From contig NZ_AFHG01000041.1 in the NCBI RefSeq assembly GCF_000214035.2, positions 99 to 64,098 on the forward strand: a stretch of 64,000 nt of DNA, given 5' to 3'. How positions within the stretch are numbered: the stretch's first letter is position 1; each line of letters starts with the position of its first letter. Shown piece by piece: positions 48,417 to 56,978 of this stretch. A model generated the notes under the pieces. That model had not been told where the DNA came from. It worked only from the letters and a program-made list of their open reading frames with translations, and searched no databases. Source of the stretch: Methyloversatilis universalis FAM5. GTDB lineage: Bacteria; Pseudomonadota; Gammaproteobacteria; Burkholderiales; Rhodocyclaceae. Position numbers and translations under genes: made by a program.

Positions 48417-49601
48417 TTGACCGACACCGGCTTGCGCATCGCGCGCCACACGGCGATCGCCGACATCGACGCCGCCGCGTGGAACGCGCTGGGCGGCGGT
48501 CATGCGACGCTGTCGCACGCCTTTCTCGATGCGCTGGAATCGTCCGGCTGCGTCAGCGCGGAGACCGGCTGGCAGCCGGACCATCTGGCGCTGTACGACG
48601 GCGACACGCTGGTGGCCGCCCTGCCCGGCTATCTGAAGTCGCACAGCTACGGCGAGTACGTGTTCGACTGGGCGTGGGCGGAGGCGCTGGAACGCACCGG
48701 CCGCAGCTACTACCCGAAACAGCTGTCCGCCATCCCCTACACCCCGGTGCCCGGCCCCCGGCTGCTGGCCCGAGACGACGCAGCCCGCACGCGACTGGTC
48801 GATACCTGGCTGCAGCAGGCCGAAAGCTCGGGCCTGTCGTCCGCCCACCTGCTGTTTCCGGATGCGGTATCGCTGGCCGCGCTGCGGGACCGGCCCGGCC
48901 TGCTGCTGCGCGAATCGGTGCAGTTCCACTGGCACAACGCCGGCTACGCCGACTACGAAGCCTTCCTGGCGACGCTGAGCAGGGACAAACGCAAGAAGAT
49001 CCGCCAGGAGCGGCGGCGGGTGCGCGATGCCGGCGTCACGCTGAGGCGGGTGGACGGTGCCGACCTGGACGACGCGGCGCTGGCGCTGTTCATCACCTGC
49101 TACCGCAACACCTACCGCGTGCGCGGACAGCGGCCCTACCTCAACGCCCGCTTCTTCGAAACGCTGCGCAGCCGCACACCCTCGTCACTGATGATGGTGA
49201 TCGCGTCGCGCGACGGACATGACATCGCGTGCGCACTGAGCCTGCGCGACGAAAGGCGGCTGTACGGCCGCTGGTGGGGAGAGATGGAATACGTGCCCTG
49301 CCTGCATTTCGAGGCCTGTTACCACCAGGGCATCGAATACGCGATCGAGCGCGGTCTGGAAGCGTTCGAAGGCGGTGCCCAGGGCGAGCACAAGATGGCG
49401 CGCGGCTTCGAGCCGGTGCGCACCGCGTCGGCGCATTGGCTGCGCGACGCGGATTTCGCGGATGCCGTGGCGCGCTACCTGCAGAGGGAGCGGGCCGGCA
49501 TGGCACTGCATATCAACGAGCTTGAGGAACGCTCCCCGTACCGGGACGGCAGCCGCGCCACCGTCGGGCAGGAGGGCGCCCCGCCCGCCGACCTTCAGTA
49601 G
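48417..49601 (+). CDS. FemAB/GNAT-like acyltransferase (DUF482 family)
   Basis: 394 residues. The pattern [37 protein letters not shown] and [16 protein letters not shown], ending with a region [19 protein letters not shown], is that of the conserved COG3146/DUF482 proteins, predicted N-acyltransferases. The start is TTG at 48417, with GGAGG 4 nt upstream; no ATG lies in the first part. It may be co-transcribed with the pterin dehydratase gene. The substrate is unknown. Its end overlaps the convergent ppa gene by 7 bp. Confidence 0.85.
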   Translation: MTDTGLRIARHTAIADIDAAAWNALGGGHATLSHAFLDALESSGCVSAETGWQPDHLALYDGDTLVAALPGYLKSHSYGEYVFDWAWAEALERTGRSYYPKQLSAIPYTPVPGPRLLARDDAARTRLVDTWLQQAESSGLSSAHLLFPDAVSLAALRDRPGLLLRESVQFHWHNAGYADYEAFLATLSRDKRKKIRQERRRVRDAGVTLRRVDGADLDDAALALFITCYRNTYRVRGQRPYLNARFFETLRSRTPSSLMMVIASRDGHDIACALSLRDERRLYGRWWGEMEYVPCLHFEACYHQGIEYAIERGLEAFEGGAQGEHKMARGFEPVRTASAHWLRDADFADAVARYLQRERAGMALHINELEERSPYRDGSRATVGQEGAPPADLQ

Positions 49602-50143
49602 TTGGGCTTTTCTTCGGCCTGCTGGTAACGCTCGACGCCGGTCATGATTTCCTTCTTGGCGTCTTCGATGTCGGCCCAGCCCTGGACCTTGACGAACTTG
49701 CCCGGCTCCAGATCTTTGTAGTGCTCGAAGAAGTGCGAGATCTGGTCCAGCAGGATCTGCGGAAGATCGCGCGGGCTCTGCACCGAGCGGTACATCGGCG
49801 TGAGCTTGTCCACCGGCACCGCCAGCAGCTTCGCGTCTTCGCCCGCCTCATCGACCATCTTCAGCATGCCGATCGGGCGGCAGCGCACCACCACGCCCGG
49901 CGGCAGCGCGAACTGGGTCAGCACCAGCACGTCGACCGGGTCACCGTCACCGGCGATGGTGTGCGGGATGTAGCCGTAGTTGCACGGGTAGTGCATGGCG
50001 GTCGACATGAAGCGGTCGACGAAAATGGCGCCCGATTCCTTGTCGACCTCGTACTTGACCGGGTCAGAATGCATCGGGATTTCGATCACAACGTTGAAAT
50101 CGTTGGGCAGATCCTTGCCCGACGGAACTCGTTCCAGACCCAT
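49595..50143 (-). CDS. ppa: Soluble inorganic pyrophosphatase
   Basis: 182 residues. The family signature [10 protein letters not shown] and the start of the active site [18 protein letters not shown] are intact, as are NYGYIPHT and the C-terminal lysine-rich region. It hydrolyses PPi in the cytoplasm. Its presence beside a PPi-using kinase and a proton-pumping PPase means that PPi pools must be balanced. GGAGCGAG lies close to the ATG. Confidence 0.96.
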   Translation of the reverse strand: MGLERVPSGKDLPNDFNVVIEIPMHSDPVKYEVDKESGAIFVDRFMSTAMHYPCNYGYIPHTIAGDGDPVDVLVLTQFALPPGVVVRCRPIGMLKMVDEAGEDAKLLAVPVDKLTPMYRSVQSPRDLPQILLDQISHFFEHYKDLEPGKFVKVQGWADIEDAKKEIMTGVERYQQAEEKPNY

Positions 50144-50170
50144 GTCTCGCTCCTTGTGAAAAGCCCGCGA

Positions 50171-51208
50171 TTATAGCGATTGTTGCGGCGCAACAGAAGA
50201 ATCGTGTCGCAACCTCAGGTCAAGCGTCACATGGGCCAGCGACGGTTCGCCGTCCAGCGCAACACGCAGCTGCTCCAGATCCGCGGCCGGCCCGGCCTCC
50301 ACCGTCAGCGAAAGCGCGTGGCGACCGGGCGCCAGCAGCCACAGATGCAGGTCCAGCGTCACGCCGCCCCAGCGCTCGACGTGCGCATGCACCGCGCGCG
50401 CCACCGGCCCACCGATCTGCCGGTCCAGCAGCACCGAGGCACTGTCGCGCGCCAGCTGCCAGGCCCAGCGCAGGATGAGCAGGCCGCCGGCCGCCGCCAC
50501 GATCGGGTCCAGCCAGTCCATGCCGGCCCACTTGCCGGCCAGCAGCGCGCCGATGGCGGCGATCGAGGTCAGCGCGTCGGCCAGCACATGCAGATAGGCG
50601 GCACGCAGGTTGTGATCGTGGTGATGGTGGTGATGCCGCTCGTGCTCGTCGTCATGGTCGTGCCCCGGGTGAGCGTGATGATGATGCGTACCGTGTCCTT
50701 CGCGGCCGTGCAGCAGCCAGGCGCTGACCAGATTGACCGCCAGACCGATCAGCGCCACCACCAGTGCCTCCTCGTGCCGGATGGCATGCGGCGAATGCAG
50801 GCGGCTGGCCGCCTCGAACAGCATGAACACCGCCACACCGGCCAGCAGCAGGCTGGAGGTGTAGCTGGCCAGATAGGACACCTTGCCCGGACCGAAACTG
50901 TAGAAGGCCTGGCCGGCGTGGCGCCTCATATAGCGGTAGGCATAGGCACTGATGGCCATCGCCGCCACATGGGTGCCCATATGCCAGCCGTCGGCCAGCA
51001 GCGCCATCGACCCGGACAGATGGCCGGTCACGATCTCCGCAACCATGGCCAGCGCGCTGAGCCACAGCACATGCTCGATGGCGCGGCCGGACTGTTCCGG
51101 GTGAGGCAGGAAATCCGGGTCATGCACCGGGCAGAACGGCTTTGCGGTGCGATCCGGGTGAGCGGCGGGAGCAGGTCGGGCGGACGTACGGGAAGCGTGT
51201 CGGGTCAT
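50171..51208 (-). CDS. dmeF: CDF metal efflux transporter, DmeF-like
   Basis: 345 residues. An N-terminal CPVHDPDFLPHPEQSGRA segment, six helices of a cation diffusion facilitator with SGSMALLADGWHMGTHVAAM and YLHVLADALTSIAAIGALL (metal site His/Asp pairs), and a long His-rich loop between helices 4 and 5 (about residues 172-200). These are features of DmeF-type cobalt/nickel exporters. It is divergent from hemP with 133 bp between, beginning the metal region of the window. Confidence 0.87.
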   Translation of the reverse strand: MTRHASRTSARPAPAAHPDRTAKPFCPVHDPDFLPHPEQSGRAIEHVLWLSALAMVAEIVTGHLSGSMALLADGWHMGTHVAAMAISAYAYRYMRRHAGQAFYSFGPGKVSYLASYTSSLLLAGVAVFMLFEAASRLHSPHAIRHEEALVVALIGLAVNLVSAWLLHGREGHGTHHHHAHPGHDHDDEHERHHHHHHDHNLRAAYLHVLADALTSIAAIGALLAGKWAGMDWLDPIVAAAGGLLILRWAWQLARDSASVLLDRQIGGPVARAVHAHVERWGGVTLDLHLWLLAPGRHALSLTVEAGPAADLEQLRVALDGEPSLAHVTLDLRLRHDSSVAPQQSL

Positions 51209-51279
51209 GGCGCGATTGTAGGCGTTCGCGCGCCGGGCGCCGCGTTTGCAGATTCTTGCGTTGGCTCAAACTGGAGCGC

Positions 51280-51324
51280 TTGACAGGCACCCTGCACTGT
51301 GAATTAATGCGAACCATTCTCATT
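51280..51324 (+). promoter_or_regulatory. Fur-type box over the hemP promoter
   Basis: TTGACA at 51280-51285, an AT-rich -10 near 51303-51308, and the near-perfect inverted repeat AATGCGAA-CCA-TTCTCATT at 51306-51324. The repeat matches Fur sites of proteobacteria. Iron-bound Fur there would block RNA polymerase, so hemP-bfd should be expressed under iron shortage. Confidence 0.75.
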
Positions 51325-51341
51325 CCTATGATTATTGCCGA

Positions 51342-51527
51342 ATGTCGCAGCCTTCCAGCACACAGGTAACGGTACCGAGCCCGCGTCCGGCTGCCGACCT
51401 CGTGCAGCGACCCGCCCTCGATTCCACCACCCTGCTTGCAGGCCAGAAGCAGGTGGCGATCCGGCATGGCGACGAGCTGTATTCGCTGCGCCTGACCCGC
51501 AACGGCAAACTCATCCTGACCAAGTAG
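51342..51527 (+). CDS. hemP: Haemin uptake protein HemP
   Basis: 61 residues. The C-terminal half AIRHGDELYSLRLTRNGKLI is the HemP domain. HemP proteins are small Fur-controlled factors of haem uptake; some act as transcriptional activators of haem receptor genes. The start lies 17 bp after the Fur box and close to the predicted start of transcription. The bfd gene follows after 6 bp. Confidence 0.92.
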   Translation: MSQPSSTQVTVPSPRPAADLVQRPALDSTTLLAGQKQVAIRHGDELYSLRLTRNGKLILTK

Positions 51528-51533
51528 GACGAC

Positions 51534-51749
51534 ATGTACATCTGCCTGTGCGAACCGGTCACCGACCGGGACATCCGAGCCGCCGTCCAGACCGGCTGCC
51601 GCACCCTGCGCGACGTGGCCGGCCAGCTCGGCTGCTGCCGCGACTGCGGGCGCTGCGCCAAGGCGGCGAAGGAAGTGATCGACGCCACGCGCGCCGAGAT
51701 GCGGCCGATACGGTTGCAGCGCAACACCCAGCCGGCGATGGCCGCCTGA
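51534..51749 (+). CDS. bfd: Bacterioferritin-associated ferredoxin
   Basis: 71 residues. Cysteines in MYICLCEPVTD and GCCRDCGRC form the BFD-type [2Fe-2S] cluster site. Bfd reduces iron stored in bacterioferritin to release it. It follows hemP in the Fur-controlled unit, and bacterioferritin follows 93 bp downstream. Confidence 0.93.
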   Translation: MYICLCEPVTDRDIRAAVQTGCRTLRDVAGQLGCCRDCGRCAKAAKEVIDATRAEMRPIRLQRNTQPAMAA

Positions 51750-51797
51750 AAATCGGACGCCGGCGGACGCAGAGCGCACACGACAGCCTAGAATCCG

Positions 51798-51829
51798 GTC
51801 AGGCGTCACCGTTTGTGGCACCGCCTGAC
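51798..51829 (+). promoter_or_regulatory. Stem-loop in the bfr leader
   Basis: GTCAGGCG (51798-51805) pairs with CGCCTGAC (51822-51829), ending one base before the GGGAG ribosome site of bfr. A TAGAAT -10-like element at 51789-51794 would place the transcript start right at the hairpin. It may stabilise the mRNA or modulate translation; inference only. Confidence 0.4.
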
Positions 51830-51842
51830 TGGGAGAATCCAA

Positions 51843-52322
51843 ATGAAGGGCGACAAGAAGGTTCTGCAGTACCTGAACAAGCAGCTGGTCAATGAACTGA
51901 CCGCGATCAACCAGTACTTCCTGCATGCACGCATGTACAAGAACTGGGGACTGAACAAGCTCGGCGACCACGAGTATCACGAGTCGATCGAGGAAATGAA
52001 GCATGCGGACATGCTGATCGAGCGCATCCTGATGCTCGACGGCCTGCCCAATCTGCAGGACCTGCACAAGCTGCTGATCGGCGAGAACGTGCCGGAAATG
52101 CTGGGCGGCGACCTGAAGGTCGAACAGCTGTCGCACGCGACGCTGAAGGAAGCGATCGCCTGCAGCGAAACTGCCGGTGACTACGTGTCGCGCGACCTGT
52201 TCCGCAAGATTCTCGCCGACACCGAAGAACACATCGACTGGCTGGAAACCCAGCTGGACCTGATCGACAAGATGGGACTGCAGAACTACACGCAGTCCGC
52301 CATGGGAGAACTCGGCAGCTGA
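51843..52322 (+). CDS. bfr: Bacterioferritin
   Basis: 159 residues. The four-helix ferritin fold shows ferroxidase ligands in [37 protein letters not shown] and [15 protein letters not shown]. Met in EEMKHAD fits the haem-binding Met52 of bacterioferritins. It stores iron as a 24-mer in the cytoplasm. GGGAG lies 7 nt before the ATG. It is probably transcribed from its own promoter, because bfr and bfd usually respond oppositely to iron. Confidence 0.95.
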   Translation: MKGDKKVLQYLNKQLVNELTAINQYFLHARMYKNWGLNKLGDHEYHESIEEMKHADMLIERILMLDGLPNLQDLHKLLIGENVPEMLGGDLKVEQLSHATLKEAIACSETAGDYVSRDLFRKILADTEEHIDWLETQLDLIDKMGLQNYTQSAMGELGS

Positions 52323-52401
52323 TGCACCGGGCGGTTTCGTACTGAACTGCCCGCGACCCGCCCTCGGCGGGTCACGCAACTCCGGACGATACGAAACCGC
52401 C

Positions 52402-52596
52402 ATGAAAGCGCTGAACGCCCCCGCGCGGACCGCCGGCCGGTCCGCCTCCGCCTCCCGCACCCTGCTGTCGGTGCTCGCCAGTGTGGCCGCCGCCTGGCTG
52501 CTGGTGTCCCTCCCCGATGTCGCCGCGCTCCGGAATGCCGCCTTGGCAGGCGCTGTACCGGCCGTCTCCCTCCAGCCGTCGCCGCGCCCACTCTGA
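52402..52596 (+). CDS. Possible small membrane protein before tonB
   Basis: 64 residues with one hydrophobic segment (LLSVLASVAAAWLLVSLPDV) after a basic start, and a Pro-rich end. It lies between bfr and tonB on the same strand. The ribosome site is weak and no family is recognised. It could be real or a chance open frame in GC-rich DNA. Confidence 0.4.
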   Translation: MKALNAPARTAGRSASASRTLLSVLASVAAAWLLVSLPDVAALRNAALAGAVPAVSLQPSPRPL

Positions 52597-52662
52597 TTCA
52601 CGACACGCACCGATGCCGATGCACACCGCCTCCATCCTTCGTCTGACCGTCCGGGTGCCCGC

Positions 52663-53466
52663 ATGAGCAGCGCCGTCCTGCGCCCGGACGCACCTGAATT
52701 CGTTTCTCCCGCGCCTGCACTCGGCCCGGCCGCCGCGCGCCTGGTGCGCCGCATCGCGATCAGCGGCATCCCGCGTACCGGGCTCACGCTGCGCGGCGCC
52801 GCCCTGGCCGGCGCACTGCTGCTGCATGTGCTGGCCCTGCTGTGGATCGTGCATGGCCCGGCGCCGGTCGACGCGCCGCAGATCGTCATGCACGCCGCGC
52901 TGATCGCGCCCGAGCCGCTGCCGATGACGGCGCCGGAGCCGCCGAAGGAACAGCCGCGCATCGAGCCCGAACAGCCCAAGCCGCTGAAGCAGCCCAAGCC
53001 GCAGCGCAAGGAAACCGCGCTGCCGGTGCTGGCCGCCGCCAGCGACGCGCCGACCGCGGCCACCGTAGCGCCGCAGCCGCCGGCACCACCCGAACCGGTG
53101 GCCATCGACGCGGCCCCCGCCCGCCCGGCGCCTCCCAGCGCCGCGCCTGAAAGTGCGCCCGCCGCGGCACCGGTCATTCCGCCGCGCCACGATGCGGCCT
53201 ATCTGCAGAATCCAACCCCGCCCTATCCGCCGATGGCCAAGCGCCAGAACCAGACCGGCCGCGTGATACTGCGGGTGATGGTCAGCGCGGAAGGGCTGCC
53301 GACCAGCGTGACGGTGCTGACCTCCAGCGGCTACGAGCTGCTGGACCAGGCCGCGCTCGATGTGGTGCGCAACCGCTGGAAATTCGTACCGGCCAAGCGC
53401 GGCGACCAGGCGGTGGCCGGCCAGGTCGACGTGCCGCTGTCCTTCCGCCTCGGCCCCGGCACATGA
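52663..53466 (+). CDS. tonB: TonB energy transducer
   Basis: 267 residues. A membrane helix (about residues 45-65, GAALAGALLLHVLALLWIVH), a long Pro/Lys/Glu-rich periplasmic spacer (about 80-175) and a C-terminal TonB domain (NPTPPYPPMAKRQNQTGRVI to PLSFRLG). It carries proton-motive energy from ExbB-ExbD to outer-membrane receptors, presumably the one at 56979. It heads the tonB-exbB-exbD cluster. Confidence 0.93.
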   Translation: MSSAVLRPDAPEFVSPAPALGPAAARLVRRIAISGIPRTGLTLRGAALAGALLLHVLALLWIVHGPAPVDAPQIVMHAALIAPEPLPMTAPEPPKEQPRIEPEQPKPLKQPKPQRKETALPVLAAASDAPTAATVAPQPPAPPEPVAIDAAPARPAPPSAAPESAPAAAPVIPPRHDAAYLQNPTPPYPPMAKRQNQTGRVILRVMVSAEGLPTSVTVLTSSGYELLDQAALDVVRNRWKFVPAKRGDQAVAGQVDVPLSFRLGPGT

Positions 53467-53542
53467 TTTGACCCGGCCCGCCGCAAGCGTACACTGCGCG
53501 GCGGCCGATTTACGACTCAGGCTTCCATCAGGAGACAATTGA

Positions 53543-54301
53543 ATGAACGATTCCCTCGGTTTTGCGCACTTTCTGTCGAATGCAGACGGTGTCGCGACCA
53601 CCATCCTCGTGCTGATGGTGCTGGCCTCCATCGGCACCTGGTTCCTCATCGTGCTGAAAGGCATCGTCGCGGTGCGCCAGCGCCGTGCCAGCGGCGCCTT
53701 CCTCGACCGCTTCTGGAATGCCTCGTCGCTGGAAGACGTGGCGCGCGACATGCGTTCGCACGGCGTGACCGATCCGTTCTCGCACCTGGTGCATGAAGGT
53801 TTCAGCGCAGTCGAAACCCTGCGCAGCGGCAACGCCGGCACCCGCGGCCTGATAGCCACCGGCAGCGCCGACGAATTCCTGACCCGCGCGCTGAAGCGCT
53901 CGATCGAGCGCGACCGCAGCCGCATGGAATATGGTCAGACCTTCCTGGCGTCGGTCGCCTCCAGCGCGCCCTTCATCGGCCTGCTCGGCACCGTGTGGGG
54001 CATCTATCACGCTCTGCTGGCCATCGGCATGTCCGGCCAGGGCACGCTGGACAAGGTGGCCGGCCCGGTCGGCGAGGCGCTCATCATGACCGCCATCGGT
54101 CTGGCCACCGCCATCCCGGCGGCACTGGCGTTCAACTTCTTCGCCCGTTCGACCCGCAACGTGATGGCCGAACTGAACAGCTTCGCGCATGACGTGTTCG
54201 TCATGCTGTCGACCGGCGTCAAGGACAGCGGCTCGAACGACCCGAAGGCCACCGGCGATCGCGTGCTGTCGCTGGTCGAACGCGCCCGCGGCAACCACTG
54301 A
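53543..54301 (+). CDS. exbB: ExbB proton channel subunit
   Basis: 252 residues, three membrane helices. The MotA/TolQ/ExbB core includes FLASVASSAPFIGLLGTVWG and GEALIMTAIGLATAIPAALA. The N-terminal helix (TTILVLMVLASIGTWFLIVL) is followed by a large cytoplasmic loop. It pairs with ExbD 16 bp downstream and TonB 76 bp upstream. CAGGAGAC precedes the ATG. Confidence 0.95.
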   Translation: MNDSLGFAHFLSNADGVATTILVLMVLASIGTWFLIVLKGIVAVRQRRASGAFLDRFWNASSLEDVARDMRSHGVTDPFSHLVHEGFSAVETLRSGNAGTRGLIATGSADEFLTRALKRSIERDRSRMEYGQTFLASVASSAPFIGLLGTVWGIYHALLAIGMSGQGTLDKVAGPVGEALIMTAIGLATAIPAALAFNFFARSTRNVMAELNSFAHDVFVMLSTGVKDSGSNDPKATGDRVLSLVERARGNH

Positions 54302-54317
54302 GCGGGAGCGCTGAACC

Positions 54318-54737
54318 ATGGCTTTTGCAAGTTTCGAGCAGGACGACGACGGCCCGATGGCGGAAATCAACATGATTCCGCTGATCGACGTGATGCTGGT
54401 GCTGCTCATCATTTTCATGGTGACCGCGCCGCTGCTCACCCACGCGGTCAAGGTCGACCTGCCCAAGGAATCGACCAGCGCCAACCAGCTGCCGCCGGAA
54501 AACATCCAGATCGCCATCGGTCCTGACGAACAGCTGTACTGGGCCGGCGAGAAGGTAGACGCCGACACGCTGAAGGCGCGTCTGCAGGAAGCAGCCGCCA
54601 AGGACAAGAATGCCGAGATCCAGCTGCGTGCCGACCAGAACGTGCCCTACCGCTCGGTGGCGCACGTGATGAGCGAGGCAGCCCGCCTGGGTCTCACCCG
54701 CATCGGCTTCGTCACCGATCCGTCGGCGGCCAAGTAA
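54318..54737 (+). CDS. exbD: ExbD subunit
   Basis: 139 residues. The single helix with the essential Asp reads MIPLIDVMLVLLIIFMVTAP; the rest is a periplasmic domain. Last gene of the tonB-exbB-exbD group, followed by a strong terminator. Confidence 0.95.
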   Translation: MAFASFEQDDDGPMAEINMIPLIDVMLVLLIIFMVTAPLLTHAVKVDLPKESTSANQLPPENIQIAIGPDEQLYWAGEKVDADTLKARLQEAAAKDKNAEIQLRADQNVPYRSVAHVMSEAARLGLTRIGFVTDPSAAK

Positions 54738-54756
54738 TCAGCTGCTGCCCGGTCAC

Positions 54757-54790
54757 GAACGGCCGCCCCATGGGGCGGCCGTTCTGCTTT
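54757..54790 (+). terminator. Terminator after exbD
   Basis: A 12-bp perfect stem (GAACGGCCGCCC with GGGCGGCCGTTC) around CATG-type loop, followed by TGCTTT. It separates tonB-exbBD from the next Fur-type promoter. Confidence 0.75.
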
Positions 54791-54825
54791 GTAGCCCCCC
54801 CTGCACATATTCCGGACAGATGCGC

Positions 54826-54870
54826 TTGACAGCTCGATCCGGTATTGATGTAATGCGAATCGTTCTCATG
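54826..54870 (+). promoter_or_regulatory. Fur-type box over the promoter of the small ORF-rpsD2 unit
   Basis: TTGACA at 54826-54831, TGTAAT at 54849-54854 (17-bp spacer) and the inverted repeat AATGCGAA-TCG-TTCTCATG at 54852-54870. The distance from -35 to box is 26 bp, exactly as at hemP. Fur repression under iron sufficiency is the expected control of the genes that follow. Confidence 0.7.
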
Positions 54871-54998
54871 TAGAACAAAACCGCAGCGCTGCTGCGCACC
54901 TGCCAGCCCGCCCCGCGACACTCCGCGGTCCGATGCCAGCCTCCCTATCCAGAACAGCGCGAACGCCTGCCGTTCGCCCAGCCGGAGGCCGCATCGAT

Positions 54999-55244
54999 AT
55001 GACCCCGCAAGCACAGAACGCCGCCGAAGCCAGCCCGAGCACGCTGGCGGCCGCAACGCTTTTCGTGATGACCCGCTTCGCCGAGCGCCCCTGCCCGGAA
55101 GTGGCCCAGATGGTGATCCGCCATCTTGAAGTGGTGGCCGACGACGAGCGCGCCGATCCGCTGATGCGCGAAGTCTGCGGCGCGCTCATCCACCGCTGGT
55201 CGCAGCACGCAGCCAGTTCGCCGGTCTCGCGCACCGCCCACTGA
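54999..55244 (+). CDS. Small helical protein of unknown function, Fur-type promoter
   Basis: 81 residues, mostly helical, with the pattern AATLFVMTRFAERPCPEVAQ, MVIRHLEVVADDERADPLMR and LIHRWSQHA. A single Cys. It has no signal peptide. GGAGG lies 10 nt before the ATG. It is the first gene after the iron-type promoter and precedes a ribosomal protein S4 paralogue by 37 bp. No family name is recognised. Confidence 0.65.
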   Translation: MTPQAQNAAEASPSTLAAATLFVMTRFAERPCPEVAQMVIRHLEVVADDERADPLMREVCGALIHRWSQHAASSPVSRTAH

Positions 55245-55281
55245 GTTCAGTCTTCCCTCGCATCTGATACCCGGAGTTTCC

Positions 55282-55896
55282 ATGTCCCGCTATACCGGTC
55301 CCCGCCTGCGCGTGCTGCGCGCCCTCGGCACCGAACTGCCCGGCCTCACGCGCAAGAGCGCCGAGAACCGTACCTCGCCGCCCGGCCAGCACGGCAACCG
55401 TCCGAACCGCCGGAAATCCGAATTCGGCGCCCAGCTGATGGAGAAGCAGAAGCTGCGCTACAACTACGGCCTGACTGAAACCCAGCTGCGCGCGGTATTC
55501 AGGGAAGCCGAACGGTCGACGCTGCCCACCGGCGAAAAACTGGTCGAACTGCTGGAACGCCGGCTCGACAACATCGTGTTCCGCGGCGGCCTCGCGCCCA
55601 CCCTTCCGGCTGCCCGCCAACTGGTGCGCCATCGCCACGTGCTGCTCAACGGCCGGCGGGTGAACATTCCGTCCATCCGGCTGCGTGTGGGCGACACGGT
55701 CACGCTGACCGAGAAGGGACGCGCGGTGCAGAGCGTGGTCGATGCGCTGGCCACGCCATCGCTCGAGCGTGCCGAATGGATCGCCTTCGATGCATCCGCC
55801 CTCAGCCTGCGTCTGGCGCACCTGCCGCCGGGCGATGCCACGCCCTTCCCTTTCGAATCGCAGAAGGTGGTCGAGTTCTACGCGCTGCGCGTGTAG
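55282..55896 (+). CDS. Cysteine-free paralogue of ribosomal protein S4
   Basis: 204 residues, full S4 length. MSRYTGPRLRVLRALGTELP and SPPGQHGNRPNRRKSEFGAQ are the N-terminal S4 part; the S4 RNA-binding domain follows (RLDNIVFRGGLAPTLPAARQ, VLLNGRRVNIPS). It has no cysteine at all, whereas zinc-binding S4 forms carry four near the N-terminus. The standard rpsD lies in the ribosomal-protein/rpoA operon; this copy stands alone after a Fur-type promoter. It may replace or compete with S4 during metal limitation. GGAG precedes the ATG. Confidence 0.85.
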   Translation: MSRYTGPRLRVLRALGTELPGLTRKSAENRTSPPGQHGNRPNRRKSEFGAQLMEKQKLRYNYGLTETQLRAVFREAERSTLPTGEKLVELLERRLDNIVFRGGLAPTLPAARQLVRHRHVLLNGRRVNIPSIRLRVGDTVTLTEKGRAVQSVVDALATPSLERAEWIAFDASALSLRLAHLPPGDATPFPFESQKVVEFYALRV

Positions 55897-56118
55897 GCCG
55901 CTGCCGTCCTCGGGCCAGCCACGCGCCGGCCCCCATCCTGCCAGCCAGCCCGCCTGCGGGGCCAGCCAGTCATGTCCATCCCTGGAGCGCCCATGACCCC
56001 CGCAATCACCCGACTGTTCTCTCCTCCGACCTCCGCCGTCCGGCACGTTTCCTGTCACTGCGGCCCGCACCGTCTGCGGGCCGCATGTCCCGGTTCATCC
56101 AACGAAAGAGGTCATTCC

Positions 56119-56883
56119 ATGATGTCATCCGCCCTGCGCAGCGCAGCACTGCCGCTGTTCGCCTCCGCCGGCCTGTTCATCGCCGGCCAGGCACACGCCA
56201 GCACCACCCATGCGGCCTTCGACACCCCGGTCGATTCGGTCGCCACCGACGGCTTCAACAACCTGACCGCGGCGCGCATCACCAGCGCACAACTGGCCGC
56301 GGGCATCGCGTCCAACGTCGAGAGCGAGGGCGGCGCCACGCTGCGCCGGACCTCGGGGGGCGCCTACCCGGCGTCGGCCGGCCTGTACCAGTTCGCCGGC
56401 AACGGCTCGACCTTCGAGATCGCGGTCAGCGACGCGGTGGACGGCCTCACCGGTCTCACCTTCCAGAGCTATGTGAATGTCAGCACCGGCAGCAACGGCA
56501 TCTATGGCCTGCTCGCCGCGAACAACCTTCCGCGCCTGAGCTTCAACGGTGGCAGCCAGTTCCTGATCGCCAGCAGCCAGGTAAGCGAAAACCTCGGCTA
56601 CACCGACTTCTTCACCGGTCAGTACGTGGCGTCCGATCCGAGCAATCCGAATCACCTCACCTTCAGCTGGGACCTCGCCGCGCTGGGCGTCACCGTACCG
56701 GTCACCAGTTTCCGCATCACCTTCGCCACCGACAACCACGCGCAGATCCAGTCCTTCCAGCTCGATCAGCGGGTGGCGGGTGTGACGGCACCCACCGCTC
56801 CGGTTCCGGAGCCGGAAACCTATGCGCTGATGCTGGCCGGTCTGGGCCTGGTCGCGCTGGGCGCGCGCCGTCGCAGGCACTGA
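56119..56883 (+). CDS. PEP-CTERM exosortase substrate upstream of the receptor
   Basis: 254 residues. Signal peptide (LPLFASAGLFIAGQAHA), a Gly/Ser/Thr-rich beta-type domain, then the sorting tag: VPEPETYALMLAGLGLVALG followed by ARRRRH. Exosortases cut such tags and release proteins to the surface or matrix. It ends 95 bp before the TonB-dependent receptor on the same strand. The ATG at 56119 has AGAGG 7 nt upstream; the next codon is also ATG. Function is not known; a role with the receptor is inferred from position. Confidence 0.82.
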   Translation: MMSSALRSAALPLFASAGLFIAGQAHASTTHAAFDTPVDSVATDGFNNLTAARITSAQLAAGIASNVESEGGATLRRTSGGAYPASAGLYQFAGNGSTFEIAVSDAVDGLTGLTFQSYVNVSTGSNGIYGLLAANNLPRLSFNGGSQFLIASSQVSENLGYTDFFTGQYVASDPSNPNHLTFSWDLAALGVTVPVTSFRITFATDNHAQIQSFQLDQRVAGVTAPTAPVPEPETYALMLAGLGLVALGARRRRH

Positions 56884-56978
56884 TCCGCTCACACGCCACC
56901 GAGACCCGGCCACCGCCGGGCCTCCGCCTGCGGGTGCCTGAGCGCGCCCGCGTCCGCACACGTTCTTCCCGCCTGCTC

